A stretch of 19,564 bases of DNA from an uncultured Clostridium sp. (GCA_900542035.1 UQMJ01000036.1:1-19564); one strand, 5' to 3'; counted from the first letter of the stretch, positions 6,733-14,760 are shown. Program-made: numbers and translations. Notes: generated by a model not told the origin, from the sequence alone.

Positions 6733-8415
6733 ATGAGTAAAATGACAGGTGCAGAGATTGTAATCGAGTGTTTAAAAGAGCAGGGCGTGGATACGGTGTT
6801 TGGTTATCCAGGCGGGGCCATTTTAAATATTTATGATGCGTTATACAAACACCAGGATGAAATTACCCACATCCTTACTTCCCATGAACAGGGCGCTTCC
6901 CATGCAGCTGACGGTTATGCCAGGGCAACCGGAAAAGTAGGGGTCTGCCTGGCAACATCCGGACCAGGGGCAACAAATCTGGTTACCGGCATTGCAACTG
7001 CCCAGATGGATTCCATTCCGGTTGTGGCTATTACCTGCAACGTGGGAGTGAGCCTGCTGGGAAAAGACAGCTTTCAGGAAATTGACATTGCCGGCGTTAC
7101 CATGCCGATTACCAAATACAACTTTATCGTAAAAGACGTAACCAAACTGGCAGCTACCATCCGCAGGGCCTTTACCATTGCCCGTTCCGGACGGCCAGGA
7201 CCGGTACTAATCGACATTACTAAGGACGTAACTGCCGCCGAGTATGATTATGAGTATCAGGCTCCGGAGGAGGTGGTTCCTCAGTCAGACACCATTACAG
7301 AAGAAGATATAGAGAAAGCCCTGGAATTGATCCGCAACAGCCAGAAGCCGTTTATCTTTGCAGGCGGCGGCGCGGTTATCTCCAATGCGTCCGATGAATT
7401 AAAGACATTCGCCCACAAGATCCAGGCGCCGGTGGCAGACAGCCTGATGGGAAAAGGCGCTTTTGACGGCACTGACCCACTGTATACCGGCATGGTTGGG
7501 ATGCATGGGACCAAGACGTCCAACTTTGGATTTACCGAATGCGATCTCTTGATTGTAGTGGGAGCAAGATTCAGTGACCGAGTAACCGGAAATGCTTCCA
7601 AATTTGCAAAAAATGCGAAAATCCTTCAGATTGATGTGGACGCAGCGGAAATTAATAAAAATATCCAGACCTATGCCAGTGTGATTGGAGATGCAAAAGT
7701 GGTATTGAGGAAACTCAATGCCCGTCTGGATCCCATGAACCATGACGAATGGATCATGCACATTGAGCGGTTAAAGGATATGTATCCCCTGCGCTACGAT
7801 AAGAGCCAGCTGACCGGCCCGTTTATTATGGAAAAGATTTATGAAATCACAGACGGCGACGCCATTATTACAACGGAAGTAGGACAGAACCAGATGTGGG
7901 CGGCCCAGTATTATAAGTATAAAAAGCCCAGAACCCTGCTTACGTCAGGCGGACTTGGCACCATGGGCTACGGCCTGGGCGCAGCGCTGGGGGCTAAGAT
8001 GGGATGCAAGGACAAGCTGGTAGTCAATATTGCAGGAGACGGCTGTTTCCGTATGAATATGAACGAGCTGGCCACGGCAACCCGCTACAACATTCCGTTT
8101 ATTGAAGTCATTATGAACAATCACGTGCTGGGTATGGTCCGCCAGTGGCAGAACCTGTTCTATGGAAAACGGTATTCACATACAGTATTAAATGATACAG
8201 TGGATTTTGTAAAACTGGCAGAAGCCATGGGGGCAAAAGCCTATCGGGTTGAGAAAAAAGAAGACTTTGAACCGGTATTCAGAGAGGCGATCGCCTTAAA
8301 TATTCCGGTTGTCATCGACTGCCAGATTCCATGCGACGACAAGGTATTTCCAATGGTATCGCCAGGAGCGCCGATTTCGGATGCATTTGACGACGTGGAC
8401 TTAAAGATCGAGTAA
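6733..8415 (+). CDS. ilvB: Acetolactate synthase, large (catalytic) subunit
   Basis: This ThDP-dependent enzyme condenses two pyruvates to acetolactate, or pyruvate with 2-oxobutyrate. The 560-aa protein has the full three-domain architecture. Catalytic Glu52 lies in the HEQGASHAADGYARATG segment, and an FAD/quinone-domain core occupies the middle. The ThDP/Mg motif begins at GDG (435-437) and ends at NN (462-463). Trp472 matches the herbicide-site Trp of anabolic enzymes, and the C-terminal MVSPGAP motif is present. The ATG at 6733 follows AAAGGAAA at a suitable distance and restores the standard MTGAEIVIECLKEQG start; upstream in-frame codons overlap ilvD. Context with leuB and ilvD argues for an anabolic role. 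No regulatory subunit gene (ilvN) follows. Confidence 0.95.
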   Translation: MSKMTGAEIVIECLKEQGVDTVFGYPGGAILNIYDALYKHQDEITHILTSHEQGASHAADGYARATGKVGVCLATSGPGATNLVTGIATAQMDSIPVVAITCNVGVSLLGKDSFQEIDIAGVTMPITKYNFIVKDVTKLAATIRRAFTIARSGRPGPVLIDITKDVTAAEYDYEYQAPEEVVPQSDTITEEDIEKALELIRNSQKPFIFAGGGAVISNASDELKTFAHKIQAPVADSLMGKGAFDGTDPLYTGMVGMHGTKTSNFGFTECDLLIVVGARFSDRVTGNASKFAKNAKILQIDVDAAEINKNIQTYASVIGDAKVVLRKLNARLDPMNHDEWIMHIERLKDMYPLRYDKSQLTGPFIMEKIYEITDGDAIITTEVGQNQMWAAQYYKYKKPRTLLTSGGLGTMGYGLGAALGAKMGCKDKLVVNIAGDGCFRMNMNELATATRYNIPFIEVIMNNHVLGMVRQWQNLFYGKRYSHTVLNDTVDFVKLAEAMGAKAYRVEKKEDFEPVFREAIALNIPVVIDCQIPCDDKVFPMVSPGAPISDAFDDVDLKIE

Positions 8416-8483
8416 TTCCCTGAAGGGGTTTATGAAAAAGCTTAAGGCAAAATAAAAAGGAAAAGAAAGAGGAGGAAAAAGGT

Positions 8484-9569
8484 ATGAGCAGAGTATATAA
8501 CTTTTCAGCCGGACCGGCAGTTCTGCCGGAAGAGGTCCTGCAGGAAGCAGCAGATGAGATGTTAGATTACAGAGGATGCGGAATGTCCGTTATGGAGATG
8601 AGCCATCGATCTAAAATGTTTGAAGAGATCATCCATACTGCAGAAGCTGACTTAAGAGAGCTGATGGGGATTCCGTCCAACTACAAGGTACTGTTCCTTC
8701 AGGGCGGCGCCAGCCAGCAGTTTGCCATGATTCCCATGAACTTTATGAAAAATAAAGTGGCAGACTATATCATTACCGGCCAGTGGGCGAAAAAAGCGTT
8801 TGCAGAAGCCAAATTGTATGGCCAGGCAAACGCAGTGGCATCCAGTGCGGATAAGACCTTTTCTTATATACCGGACTGCTCAGACCTTCCGATTTCTGAA
8901 AATGCAGATTACGTGTATATCTGTGAAAACAATACCATTTACGGCACGAAATTTAAAACTCTTCCCAATACCAAGGGAAAACCATTGGTAGCAGACGTTT
9001 CCTCCTGCTTCCTGTCTGAACCGGTCGAGGTAGAAAAATACGCTATGCTTTACGGCGGCGCCCAGAAAAACGTCGGGCCGGCCGGAGTTGTAATCGCCAT
9101 TATCCGCGAAGACATGATTACAGAGGACGTTCTTCCTGGAACGCCGACCATGCTGCGTTATAAAACCCACGCAGATGCAGAATCTCTTTACAATACGCCG
9201 CCGGCATACGGGATCTATATGTGCGGCAAGGTATTCCAGTGGTTAAAGAGAAAAGGCGGCCTGTCTGCAATGAAGGAGTATAACGAAAAGAAGGCAAAAC
9301 TTCTGTACGACTTCTTAGATCAGAGCCAGATGTTTAAGGGCACAGTGGAAAAGAAGGATCGTTCCCTGATGAACGTTCCGTTCGTAACCGGAGATCCGGA
9401 CTTAGACGCATTATTTGTAAAAGAATCCAAGGCCGCTGGTCTTGAAAATTTAAAAGGCCACCGGACCGTAGGCGGCATGAGAGCCAGCATTTACAATGCG
9501 ATGCCAATGGCAGGCGTAGAAAAGCTGGTAACCTTTATGGAAGATTTTGAAAAGAAAAACCGCAAATAA
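8484..9569 (+). CDS. serC: Phosphoserine aminotransferase
   Basis: This PLP enzyme converts 3-phosphohydroxypyruvate and glutamate to O-phosphoserine and 2-oxoglutarate. The 361-aa length matches the family. The start NFSAGPAVLPEEVL is diagnostic. The phosphate/PLP motif QGGASQQFAM (73-82), Trp101, Asp171 and the Schiff-base Lys195 in GGAQKNVGPAG are all visible. The ribosome binding site is a long AGAGGAGGAAAAGG stretch. It lies 68 bp after ilvB with no terminator between, so it is probably cotranscribed with the branched-chain genes. serA follows after 22 bp. No phosphoserine phosphatase (serB) is nearby. Confidence 0.96.
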   Translation: MSRVYNFSAGPAVLPEEVLQEAADEMLDYRGCGMSVMEMSHRSKMFEEIIHTAEADLRELMGIPSNYKVLFLQGGASQQFAMIPMNFMKNKVADYIITGQWAKKAFAEAKLYGQANAVASSADKTFSYIPDCSDLPISENADYVYICENNTIYGTKFKTLPNTKGKPLVADVSSCFLSEPVEVEKYAMLYGGAQKNVGPAGVVIAIIREDMITEDVLPGTPTMLRYKTHADAESLYNTPPAYGIYMCGKVFQWLKRKGGLSAMKEYNEKKAKLLYDFLDQSQMFKGTVEKKDRSLMNVPFVTGDPDLDALFVKESKAAGLENLKGHRTVGGMRASIYNAMPMAGVEKLVTFMEDFEKKNRK

Positions 9570-9591
9570 TGGTCATAAGGAGGAGAAGATT

Positions 9592-10758
9592 ATGAAAAAG
9601 ATCTATTGCCTGAATGCAATTTCTAAGCATGGAACCGCAAGACTGACAGAGGATTATCAGCTGACAGATTCCATTGGAGACGCAGCCGGAGTGCTGGTGC
9701 GAAGCGCAGCCATGCATGATATGGAACTGCCGGAAGGACTTCTGGCGATTGCGAGAGCCGGAGCCGGAGTCAATAATATTCCTCTGGAAAAATGTGCGGA
9801 AAAGGGAATTGTGGTATTCAATACGCCAGGGGCCAATGCCAATGCAGTAAAGGAACTGGTAATCGGCGCTTTGATGCTTTCTTCCCGCGACATTTTAGGC
9901 GGTATTGGCTGGGTAAAAGATAACAAAGAGGATGAAAACATTGCCAAGGCTACAGAAAAGAGCAAGAAGGCCTTTGCAGGCGGAGAAATTCGGGGAAAGA
10001 AGCTGGGCGTTATCGGTCTTGGCGCAATCGGGGCAGAGATTGCCAATGCAGCGGCGGCCCTGGGCATGGAGGTGCTGGGCTATGATCCGTTTATTTCCGT
10101 AAAAGCTGCCTGGATGCTGTCCAGGGAAGTGCGTCCGGTAAGCTCCATTGATACCATTTACGAAGAGTGCGATTACATTACCATTCATGTGCCGGCAACG
10201 GGAACGACCAAAGGCATGATCAATGAGGAAGCCATTAAAAAAATGAAGGATGGCGTGGTGTTCTTAAACTTCTCCAGAGACGCGCTGGTAGATGAAGATG
10301 CCATGGCAAAGGCTCTGGCCGATGGAAAAGTAAAGAAATACGTGACGGATTTCCCAAATCCAAAGGTAGTTCATATGGAAGGAACCATCGTCATTCCTCA
10401 TTTGGGCGCATCCACGGAAGAAGCGGAAGACAACTGCGCAGCTATGGCGGTTGAGGAGATTATGGATTATCTGGATAATGGCAACATTAAAAATTCGGTC
10501 AACTATCCGGCCTGCGATATGGGAGTCTGCAAAGCAGCGGCCAGAGTTGCGATTTTCCACCAGAACATCCCCAATATGCTGGGACAGATTACGGCAATAC
10601 TGGCAGCCGAACACGCCAATATTTCCGATATGACCAATAAGAGTAAAGATAAGTTCGCATATACGCTGTTAGATCTGGAAAATGTGCCGACCGCCGATAC
10701 GATAAAACAATTAGGGGACATTGACGGCGTGCTGCGAGTACGTCTGGTAAAAGGCTGA
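9592..10758 (+). CDS. serA: D-3-phosphoglycerate dehydrogenase with ACT domain
   Basis: This enzyme oxidises 3-phosphoglycerate to 3-phosphohydroxypyruvate, the entry step of serine synthesis. The 388-aa protein has a substrate-binding domain with NTPGANANAVKELVIGAL (77-94), an NAD-binding fold with GLGAIGAEIA (142-151), and a C-terminal ACT regulatory domain (about 317-388), which in the family mediates serine feedback. Catalytic Arg229 (NFSRDALVD) and His270 (IPHLGAST) are present. The DVFPTEP segment that carries the catalytic Glu in E. coli SerA reads DFPNPK here, without Glu. Start 9592 follows AAGGAGGAGAAG; an upstream in-frame ATG lies inside serC. A bidirectional hairpin follows the gene. 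Confidence 0.94.
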   Translation: MKKIYCLNAISKHGTARLTEDYQLTDSIGDAAGVLVRSAAMHDMELPEGLLAIARAGAGVNNIPLEKCAEKGIVVFNTPGANANAVKELVIGALMLSSRDILGGIGWVKDNKEDENIAKATEKSKKAFAGGEIRGKKLGVIGLGAIGAEIANAAAALGMEVLGYDPFISVKAAWMLSREVRPVSSIDTIYEECDYITIHVPATGTTKGMINEEAIKKMKDGVVFLNFSRDALVDEDAMAKALADGKVKKYVTDFPNPKVVHMEGTIVIPHLGASTEEAEDNCAAMAVEEIMDYLDNGNIKNSVNYPACDMGVCKAAARVAIFHQNIPNMLGQITAILAAEHANISDMTNKSKDKFAYTLLDLENVPTADTIKQLGDIDGVLRVRLVKG

Positions 10759-10819
10759 GAATACCGCTATCGAGGAACCTGTCGCTGGCAGCGCTGCTCG
10801 GTGTTTGACAGTGAAAAAG

Positions 10820-10870
10820 GGCTGCTGCTTTTTGGAAATTTGAATCCGGAAAGCAGCGGCCTTCCGTCTT
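10820..10870. terminator. Bidirectional terminator between serA and the marR-type gene
   Basis: A 12-bp stem (10820-10831 with 10850-10861, one wobble) encloses an 18-nt loop. Read on the minus strand it is followed by CCCTTTTT, a good terminator for the MarR gene. Read on the plus strand it is followed by the weaker TTCCGTCTTTT and could end the serA transcript. Confidence 0.7.
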
Positions 10871-10881
10871 TTAGGAAAGCA

Positions 10882-11349
10882 CTACCCAAGCAGTGTGGTT
10901 TCGCCAAAACCTTCGATCCTGGAGAACAGTTCAGTGAGGCGGGTCAGACAGGCATCGATTTCTTTTTGCTCATCGGGAGTAAAGAGATCCAATATGGAGG
11001 CGGCATTTTCTTCCATTGCCGTCTGGGCGGCCTTTAGAAGTTTTGTGCCGTCTGGAGACAGCCGGATATAGACCTGGCGGCGGTTTAATGGATTGTGGAT
11101 CCGTTCGACCAGTCCCCTGTTTTCCAGGTCGTTGATTAAACGGGTAAGCTGCTGCTTGGTAATCATCATTTCGCTGGCAAGTTCCGACATGGTCAGCTCC
11201 TGCCTGGAAAGCGCGTGTAGGCTGATTAGGGCATGAAAGGCCAGAGAGTCGGTGCGCAGCTCCTGCTCTTTGTGAAAATGGCATTTGGTAAAGGTCAAAA
11301 ACCGCATGGAAAATTCTAAAAAATGTTGGATTTCACTGTTTGAGTGCAT
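10882..11349 (-). CDS. MarR-family transcriptional regulator
   Basis: This is a 155-aa winged-helix DNA-binding protein. The wing/recognition region runs through LTMSELASEMMITKQQLTRL and continues INDLENRGLVERIHNPLNRRQVYIRLSPDG, the classic MarR signature with the basic NRR wing. Flanking helices form the usual dimerisation region. The ATG at 11349 is chosen because GGAGGA lies about 6 nt upstream on the minus strand; earlier in-frame codons would lie inside the promoter. The gene is divergent from ftsH, and an 18-bp palindrome lies between the two promoters. It probably represses itself and ftsH. The ligand is unknown. Confidence 0.9.
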   Translation of the reverse strand: MHSNSEIQHFLEFSMRFLTFTKCHFHKEQELRTDSLAFHALISLHALSRQELTMSELASEMMITKQQLTRLINDLENRGLVERIHNPLNRRQVYIRLSPDGTKLLKAAQTAMEENAASILDLFTPDEQKEIDACLTRLTELFSRIEGFGETTLLG

Positions 11350-11383
11350 GATGTCCTCCGTGTATCTTCCTAATAATAAATTT

Positions 11384-11412
11384 GTTTTAACATAGGAAAA
11401 GAGAAATGTCAA
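11384..11412 (-). promoter_or_regulatory. Promoter of the MarR-family gene
   Basis: On the minus strand TTGACA (11412-11407) is followed by a 17-bp spacer and TAAAAC (11389-11384). The spacer ends in TGT, giving an extended -10 (TGTTAAAAC). The perfect -35 and correct spacing make it credible. Its -35 lies 11 bp from the palindromic operator candidate. Confidence 0.65.
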
Positions 11413-11423
11413 CAAAAGTGAAA

Positions 11424-11441
11424 AGTAAATAAATATTTACT
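11424..11441. promoter_or_regulatory. Putative MarR operator (18-bp palindrome)
   Basis: AGTAAATA-AA-TATTTACT has perfect 8-bp arms and a 2-bp centre, the size expected for a MarR dimer. It lies between two outward-facing TTGACA boxes, 11 bp from one and 8 bp from the other. One bound dimer could therefore block both promoters. Binding by the adjacent regulator is inferred. Confidence 0.65.
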
Positions 11442-11449
11442 ATATGGTA

Positions 11450-11478
11450 TTGACAATTTCTGAAAAAGGGGATATTTT
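11450..11478 (+). promoter_or_regulatory. ftsH promoter
   Basis: TTGACA (11450-11455), a 17-bp spacer and TATTTT (11473-11478) lie about 35 bp before the start codon. The leader would be about 27 nt, with AAGGAG at 11499-11504 as ribosome binding site. Confidence 0.7.
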
Positions 11479-11511
11479 TAAGCTAATCTATAAAATATAA
11501 GGAGACCTCAT

Positions 11512-13398
11512 ATGGAGACAAGTGATAAAAAACCGAATAATAATCAGGGCAATTCGGGAAAAAACCCGATGAAGGTATTTTTGTACTACTATCTGATTAT
11601 TATGGTCATTACGTTCATTATCAATGCAATGGGCTTTTCTTCTCTGTTTAAGCAAAAGGTGGAACTGGTAACCTATAACGAGTTTAAAGAACAGGTTTAT
11701 GCAGGAAAGGTCACTACGGTATCCAAGGAAAATGAAAATACATTAGTATTCATTGCCACAGATGATAACGGAGAATCCAGGATCTATAAGACTGGCATCT
11801 GGGTATGGCCGGATGAAGAGCTAAACGAAGCTTTGCAGGATCAGGGAGTAATCTTTGCGGCAGAGATTCCAACGGAACCCAATCCGATTGTCAACTTCTT
11901 TTTGACGTGGATTATGCCGATTCTGATGTTTACAGTTATTGGCATGATTATGTCCAGGATAATGAGAAAACGGATGGGCGGCAATGCGATGACATTTGGA
12001 AAATCCAATGCTAAGATTTACGCAGAAAACGAAACGGGCAAAACATTTGCGGACGTAGCAGGAGAAGAGGAGGCCAAAGAAGCATTAAAAGAGATTGTCG
12101 ATTTCCTTCACAATCCCCAAAAGTACGCGGACATTGGCGCGACCCTTCCAAAAGGCGCCTTATTGGTAGGCCCTCCTGGTACTGGTAAGACACTGTTGGC
12201 CAAGGCGGTAGCAGGAGAAGCCCATGTGCCGTTTTTCTCCATTTCAGGGTCGGAATTTGTAGAAATGTTCGTAGGCATGGGCGCGGCCAAGGTGCGCGAT
12301 TTATTTAAGCAGGCCAATGAAAAAGCGCCGTGTATCGTGTTTATTGATGAGATTGATACCATTGGCAAAAAGCGTGACGGAGCTGGAGGAATTGGCGGCA
12401 ACGATGAGCGCGAGCAGACTTTAAACCAGCTCCTTACAGAGATGGACGGATTTGACGGACGAAAGGGCGTTGTCATTCTGGCGGCCACCAACCGTCCGGA
12501 GTCTCTGGATCAGGCGCTGCTGCGTCCAGGCAGGTTCGATCGCCGGATTCCGGTAGAACTGCCGGATATGAAGGGCAGAGAGGCGATTTTACGGGTTCAT
12601 GGAGCCAATGTAAAATTATCTGATGACGTAGATTTTAACACCGTAGCCAGAGCAACTTCCGGAGCCAGCGGCGCGGAGCTTGCCAACATTGTCAACGAAG
12701 CGGCCCTGCGGGCAGTCCGGATGGGACGAAATGTAGTAAGTCAGGAAGATCTGGAAGAAAGCGTAGAAGTGGTAATTGCCGGTTATCAGAGGAAAGACGC
12801 GGCGGTTTCAGAGCAGGAGAGAAAGATTGTGGCTTACCATGAGATTGGCCATGCTTTAGTAGCTGCCTGCCAGAGCCATTCTGCTCCTGTGCATAAGATT
12901 ACCATTATTCCGAGAACCTCCGGCGCCTTAGGCTATACCATGCAGGTGGAAGAAGGGGAACGGGTGCTGATGAGCAAAGAAGAGGCGCTTAATAAAATTG
13001 CAACCTTTACAGGCGGACGGGCTGCAGAAGAGCTGATTTTCCATTCCATTACTACAGGAGCCAGCAACGACATCGAACAGGCAACCAAGCTTGCCAGAGC
13101 TATGATTACCCGATATGGCATGAGCGGTCAGTTTGGTATGGTGGCTCTGGAAACGGTTACCAACCAATATTTGGGCGGGGATACGTCTCTGGCCTGTTCT
13201 CCCGAAACAGCAAAGGAGATTGACGATGAAGTGATTGCAACCGTAAAGGCCCAGTACGAGAAAGCAAAAGAGATTCTGGCCCAGAATGAAGCAAAGCTTC
13301 ACGAGCTTGCCGCTTACCTTCTGGAAAAAGAAACCATTACCGGAGAGGAATTTATGAAGATTCTGACACATACAGATGCGCATAGCGATATATGTTAG
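11512..13398 (+). CDS. ftsH: ATP-dependent zinc metalloprotease FtsH
   Basis: This membrane-anchored AAA+ protease degrades misfolded membrane proteins and selected regulators. The 628-aa protein has an N-terminal transmembrane helix (about 21-40), a short extracytoplasmic domain (about 45-125), a second helix (about 126-149), then the AAA module: Walker A GPPGTGKT (220-227), pore loop FVGMG (253-257), Walker B IVFIDE (275-280) and the arginine-finger region RPGRFDRR. The peptidase domain carries the zinc motif HEIGH (443-447) with third ligand Asp520 (ASND). Most FtsH proteins have HEAGH; the Ala-to-Ile change keeps both His and the Glu, so activity is expected. The protein lacks a long C-terminal tail. 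It is divergent from a MarR regulator, which suggests induced rather than constitutive expression. Confidence 0.95.
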   Translation: METSDKKPNNNQGNSGKNPMKVFLYYYLIIMVITFIINAMGFSSLFKQKVELVTYNEFKEQVYAGKVTTVSKENENTLVFIATDDNGESRIYKTGIWVWPDEELNEALQDQGVIFAAEIPTEPNPIVNFFLTWIMPILMFTVIGMIMSRIMRKRMGGNAMTFGKSNAKIYAENETGKTFADVAGEEEAKEALKEIVDFLHNPQKYADIGATLPKGALLVGPPGTGKTLLAKAVAGEAHVPFFSISGSEFVEMFVGMGAAKVRDLFKQANEKAPCIVFIDEIDTIGKKRDGAGGIGGNDEREQTLNQLLTEMDGFDGRKGVVILAATNRPESLDQALLRPGRFDRRIPVELPDMKGREAILRVHGANVKLSDDVDFNTVARATSGASGAELANIVNEAALRAVRMGRNVVSQEDLEESVEVVIAGYQRKDAAVSEQERKIVAYHEIGHALVAACQSHSAPVHKITIIPRTSGALGYTMQVEEGERVLMSKEEALNKIATFTGGRAAEELIFHSITTGASNDIEQATKLARAMITRYGMSGQFGMVALETVTNQYLGGDTSLACSPETAKEIDDEVIATVKAQYEKAKEILAQNEAKLHELAAYLLEKETITGEEFMKILTHTDAHSDIC

Positions 13399-13404
13399 AC
13401 GAGG

Positions 13405-13439
13405 CGCAGCTTGCTGATTTCAGTGAGCTGCGTTTTTTT
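13405..13439 (+). terminator. Rho-independent terminator of ftsH
   Basis: A stem of about 12 bp beginning CGCAGC and ending GCTGCG (13405-13432, two wobble pairs, small ATTT loop) is followed by seven T. Confidence 0.88.
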
Positions 13440-13478
13440 ATGCTGCAAAGAGATTGTATATTGTATTTTTTTAAGTAC

Positions 13479-13507
13479 TTGACATAAAAAGGGATGGGGA
13501 CTATAAT
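13479..13507 (+). promoter_or_regulatory. Perfect-consensus promoter of the NlpC/P60 gene
   Basis: TTGACA (13479-13484), exactly 17 bp, then TATAAT (13502-13507). Initiation near 13514 would leave an AT-rich leader of about 60 nt ending in AGGAG at 13563-13567. Confidence 0.85.
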
Positions 13508-13572
13508 GTGAATGTAACAAATTTAATAATTATGTAATATTTTAAAGAAAAACGTAAAAAATAGGAGTACAT

Positions 13573-14352
13573 ATGAAATACATTTTCAAAAAGGCAACTG
13601 GAGTTCTGGCATTCTGCTCTGCATTTGCAGCAACCTCTATGGTATGTTTTGCAGCGACTATTCACACTGCAGACGCTTCTCTTACGGGACCAGGTACAGA
13701 ACCGGTACAGTTTCTGGTAACAGTGGTAGGAGAATCTGCCATGATTAATACCGATACAGTAAGCGGACAGCTTTTGATGGAAGCAGATACCAATGAGAGT
13801 TTCCCTCTGGTAGGGGAAACAGAGGACGGATGGCTGAAGGTGCAGGTAGGATCCGAAGAAGGCTATCTGCAGGCCGGAGAAGAAGTAGAACTTCAGCAGG
13901 CAGAAGAGGAAGAGCTTTCAGCTGCTTCTGAGACTGCCGCAGCCAGTCTGGAAGAAGCCAGGGTACAGCAGGCAGCAGACGCCGCAGCCAGCCGCAGACA
14001 GCACGTCGTGAATTACGCCATGCAGTTTTTAGGATGCCGGTACCGTTACGGCGGCACTAATCCCCTGACAGGAGTAGACTGTTCCGGATTTACCCGCTTT
14101 GTGATGTTAAATGGAGCTGGAATTTCGATTCCCAGGACATCCGGAGGACAGGCTAACGCGGGAATTCCTGTCAGTGCAGAGCAGATGCAGCCAGGAGATC
14201 TGATTTGCTATGGCAGCGGCAGAAGCATTAACCATGTTGCCATGTATATCGGAAACGGACAGATTATCCACGCTTCCACGGAAGAAACCGGCGTTAAGAT
14301 TTCCCAGTGGAATTACCGCACTCCAGTAAAAATTGTAAATGTATTAGGATAG
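13573..14352 (+). CDS. Secreted NlpC/P60-family cell-wall peptidase
   Basis: This is a probable peptidoglycan endopeptidase acting outside the membrane. The 259-aa precursor has a signal peptide (MKYIFKKATG plus hydrophobic core, cleavage near Ala27-Ala28). A bacterial-SH3-like segment with GETEDGWLKV and GYLQAGEE lies at about 50-105. An Ala/Glu-rich, helix-prone linker follows (about 107-142), then the C-terminal NlpC/P60 domain (about 145-259). The catalytic Cys170 lies in GVDCSGFTRF, His221 in INHVAMYIGNG and a third polar residue, His233, in IIHAST. The domain is complete and of normal size. The consensus promoter suggests strong expression. It stands alone between two terminators apart from the small ORF 64 bp downstream. 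Its exact bond specificity cannot be read from sequence. Confidence 0.92.
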   Translation: MKYIFKKATGVLAFCSAFAATSMVCFAATIHTADASLTGPGTEPVQFLVTVVGESAMINTDTVSGQLLMEADTNESFPLVGETEDGWLKVQVGSEEGYLQAGEEVELQQAEEEELSAASETAAASLEEARVQQAADAAASRRQHVVNYAMQFLGCRYRYGGTNPLTGVDCSGFTRFVMLNGAGISIPRTSGGQANAGIPVSAEQMQPGDLICYGSGRSINHVAMYIGNGQIIHASTEETGVKISQWNYRTPVKIVNVLG

Positions 14353-14360
14353 CGTATAAT
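14333..14360 (+). promoter_or_regulatory. Putative promoter of the NSSK-repeat small ORF
   Basis: TTGTAA (14333-14338), a 16-bp spacer and a perfect TATAAT (14355-14360) overlap the end of the NlpC/P60 gene. The leader would be about 50 nt. Read-through from the upstream promoter is also possible because no terminator separates the two. Confidence 0.5.
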
Positions 14361-14416
14361 TTATAAAATTTAAGCCATACTGACGGTGTAATGAAAATTA
14401 ATTAGGAGGTATGGCA

Positions 14417-14581
14417 ATGAACAACAATTACCGCGATATGGAAGACAATACTTCTAAGGACTGCCACAACACTTCTGATAACGCTGGCAAGAATAACAGC
14501 CAGAATAAATCAGAAAATTCCAGCAGAAACAGCAGTAAAAATTCCAGCAAAAACTCTAGCAAGAATTCCAGCAGAAATTAA
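14417..14581 (+). CDS. 54-aa Asn/Ser-rich microprotein with NSSK/R repeats
   Basis: This small ORF begins at ATG 14417, 7 nt after a perfect AGGAGG (14404-14409), and ends with TAA at 14579-14581. The N-terminus reads MNNNYRDMEDNTSKDCHNTS. From residue 34 the protein is a tandem array of N-S-S-K/R tetrapeptides. There is no signal peptide, membrane segment or known domain, and the composition is hydrophilic and probably disordered. It has one cysteine (Cys16). A promoter-like pair upstream and a strong terminator 39 nt downstream make it a complete transcription unit. The family is not recognised. The repeats are superficially reminiscent of low-complexity nucleic-acid-binding or spore-associated tails, but no function is claimed. 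Confidence 0.7.
   Translation: MNNNYRDMEDNTSKDCHNTSDNAGKNNSQNKSENSSRNSSKNSSKNSSKNSSRN
14516..14578 (+). repeat. 12-bp tandem repeat encoding NSSK/R
   Basis: Five 12-nt units with the pattern AAY-(TCC/AGC/TCT)-AGY-(AGA/AAA/AAG) run through the small ORF, plus a final AAT. AATTCCAGC recurs at 14516, 14540 and 14564, exactly 24 nt apart. Units differ at synonymous positions, so the peptide repeat appears better conserved than the DNA. Unit gain or loss would keep the frame. Confidence 0.75.
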
Positions 14582-14619
14582 GCCGGCCGTTTACGACAGG
14601 CCAGCAACTGGAAAAGAAA

Positions 14620-14653
14620 AACCGGTTCCGCCAACGTGTGGGATCGGTTTTTT
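14620..14653 (+). terminator. Rho-independent terminator after the small ORF
   Basis: A 10-bp stem (14620-14629 with 14640-14649, two G-T wobbles) with a 10-nt loop is followed by a TTTTTT run. Confidence 0.85.
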
Positions 14654-14730
14654 ATTACATAGGAAATTCTTTCTATTTAATCAAGAATGCTCCGTGACAG
14701 CAAAGCTTCAGGTATGCCAATCCTGATAAG

Positions 14731-14760
14731 GGGACATTCCTGCATCTTGCGGAATATACT
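14731..14760 (+). promoter_or_regulatory. Weak putative promoter of the rhodanese gene
   Basis: GGGACA (14731-14736), an 18-bp spacer and TATACT (14755-14760) lie 32 bp before the start codon. A promoter is needed here because a terminator precedes the gene, but the -35 match is poor. Confidence 0.35.

Noticed and set aside
10801..11037. Plus-strand ORF after serA
   Set aside because: It covers the bidirectional terminator and runs antisense into the MarR gene, with no ribosome binding site or recognisable protein content.
11454..11468. CodY-like box in the ftsH promoter spacer
   Set aside because: CAATTTCTGAAAAAG matches about 11 of 15 positions of the known motif, too weak in an AT-rich stretch to report as a site.
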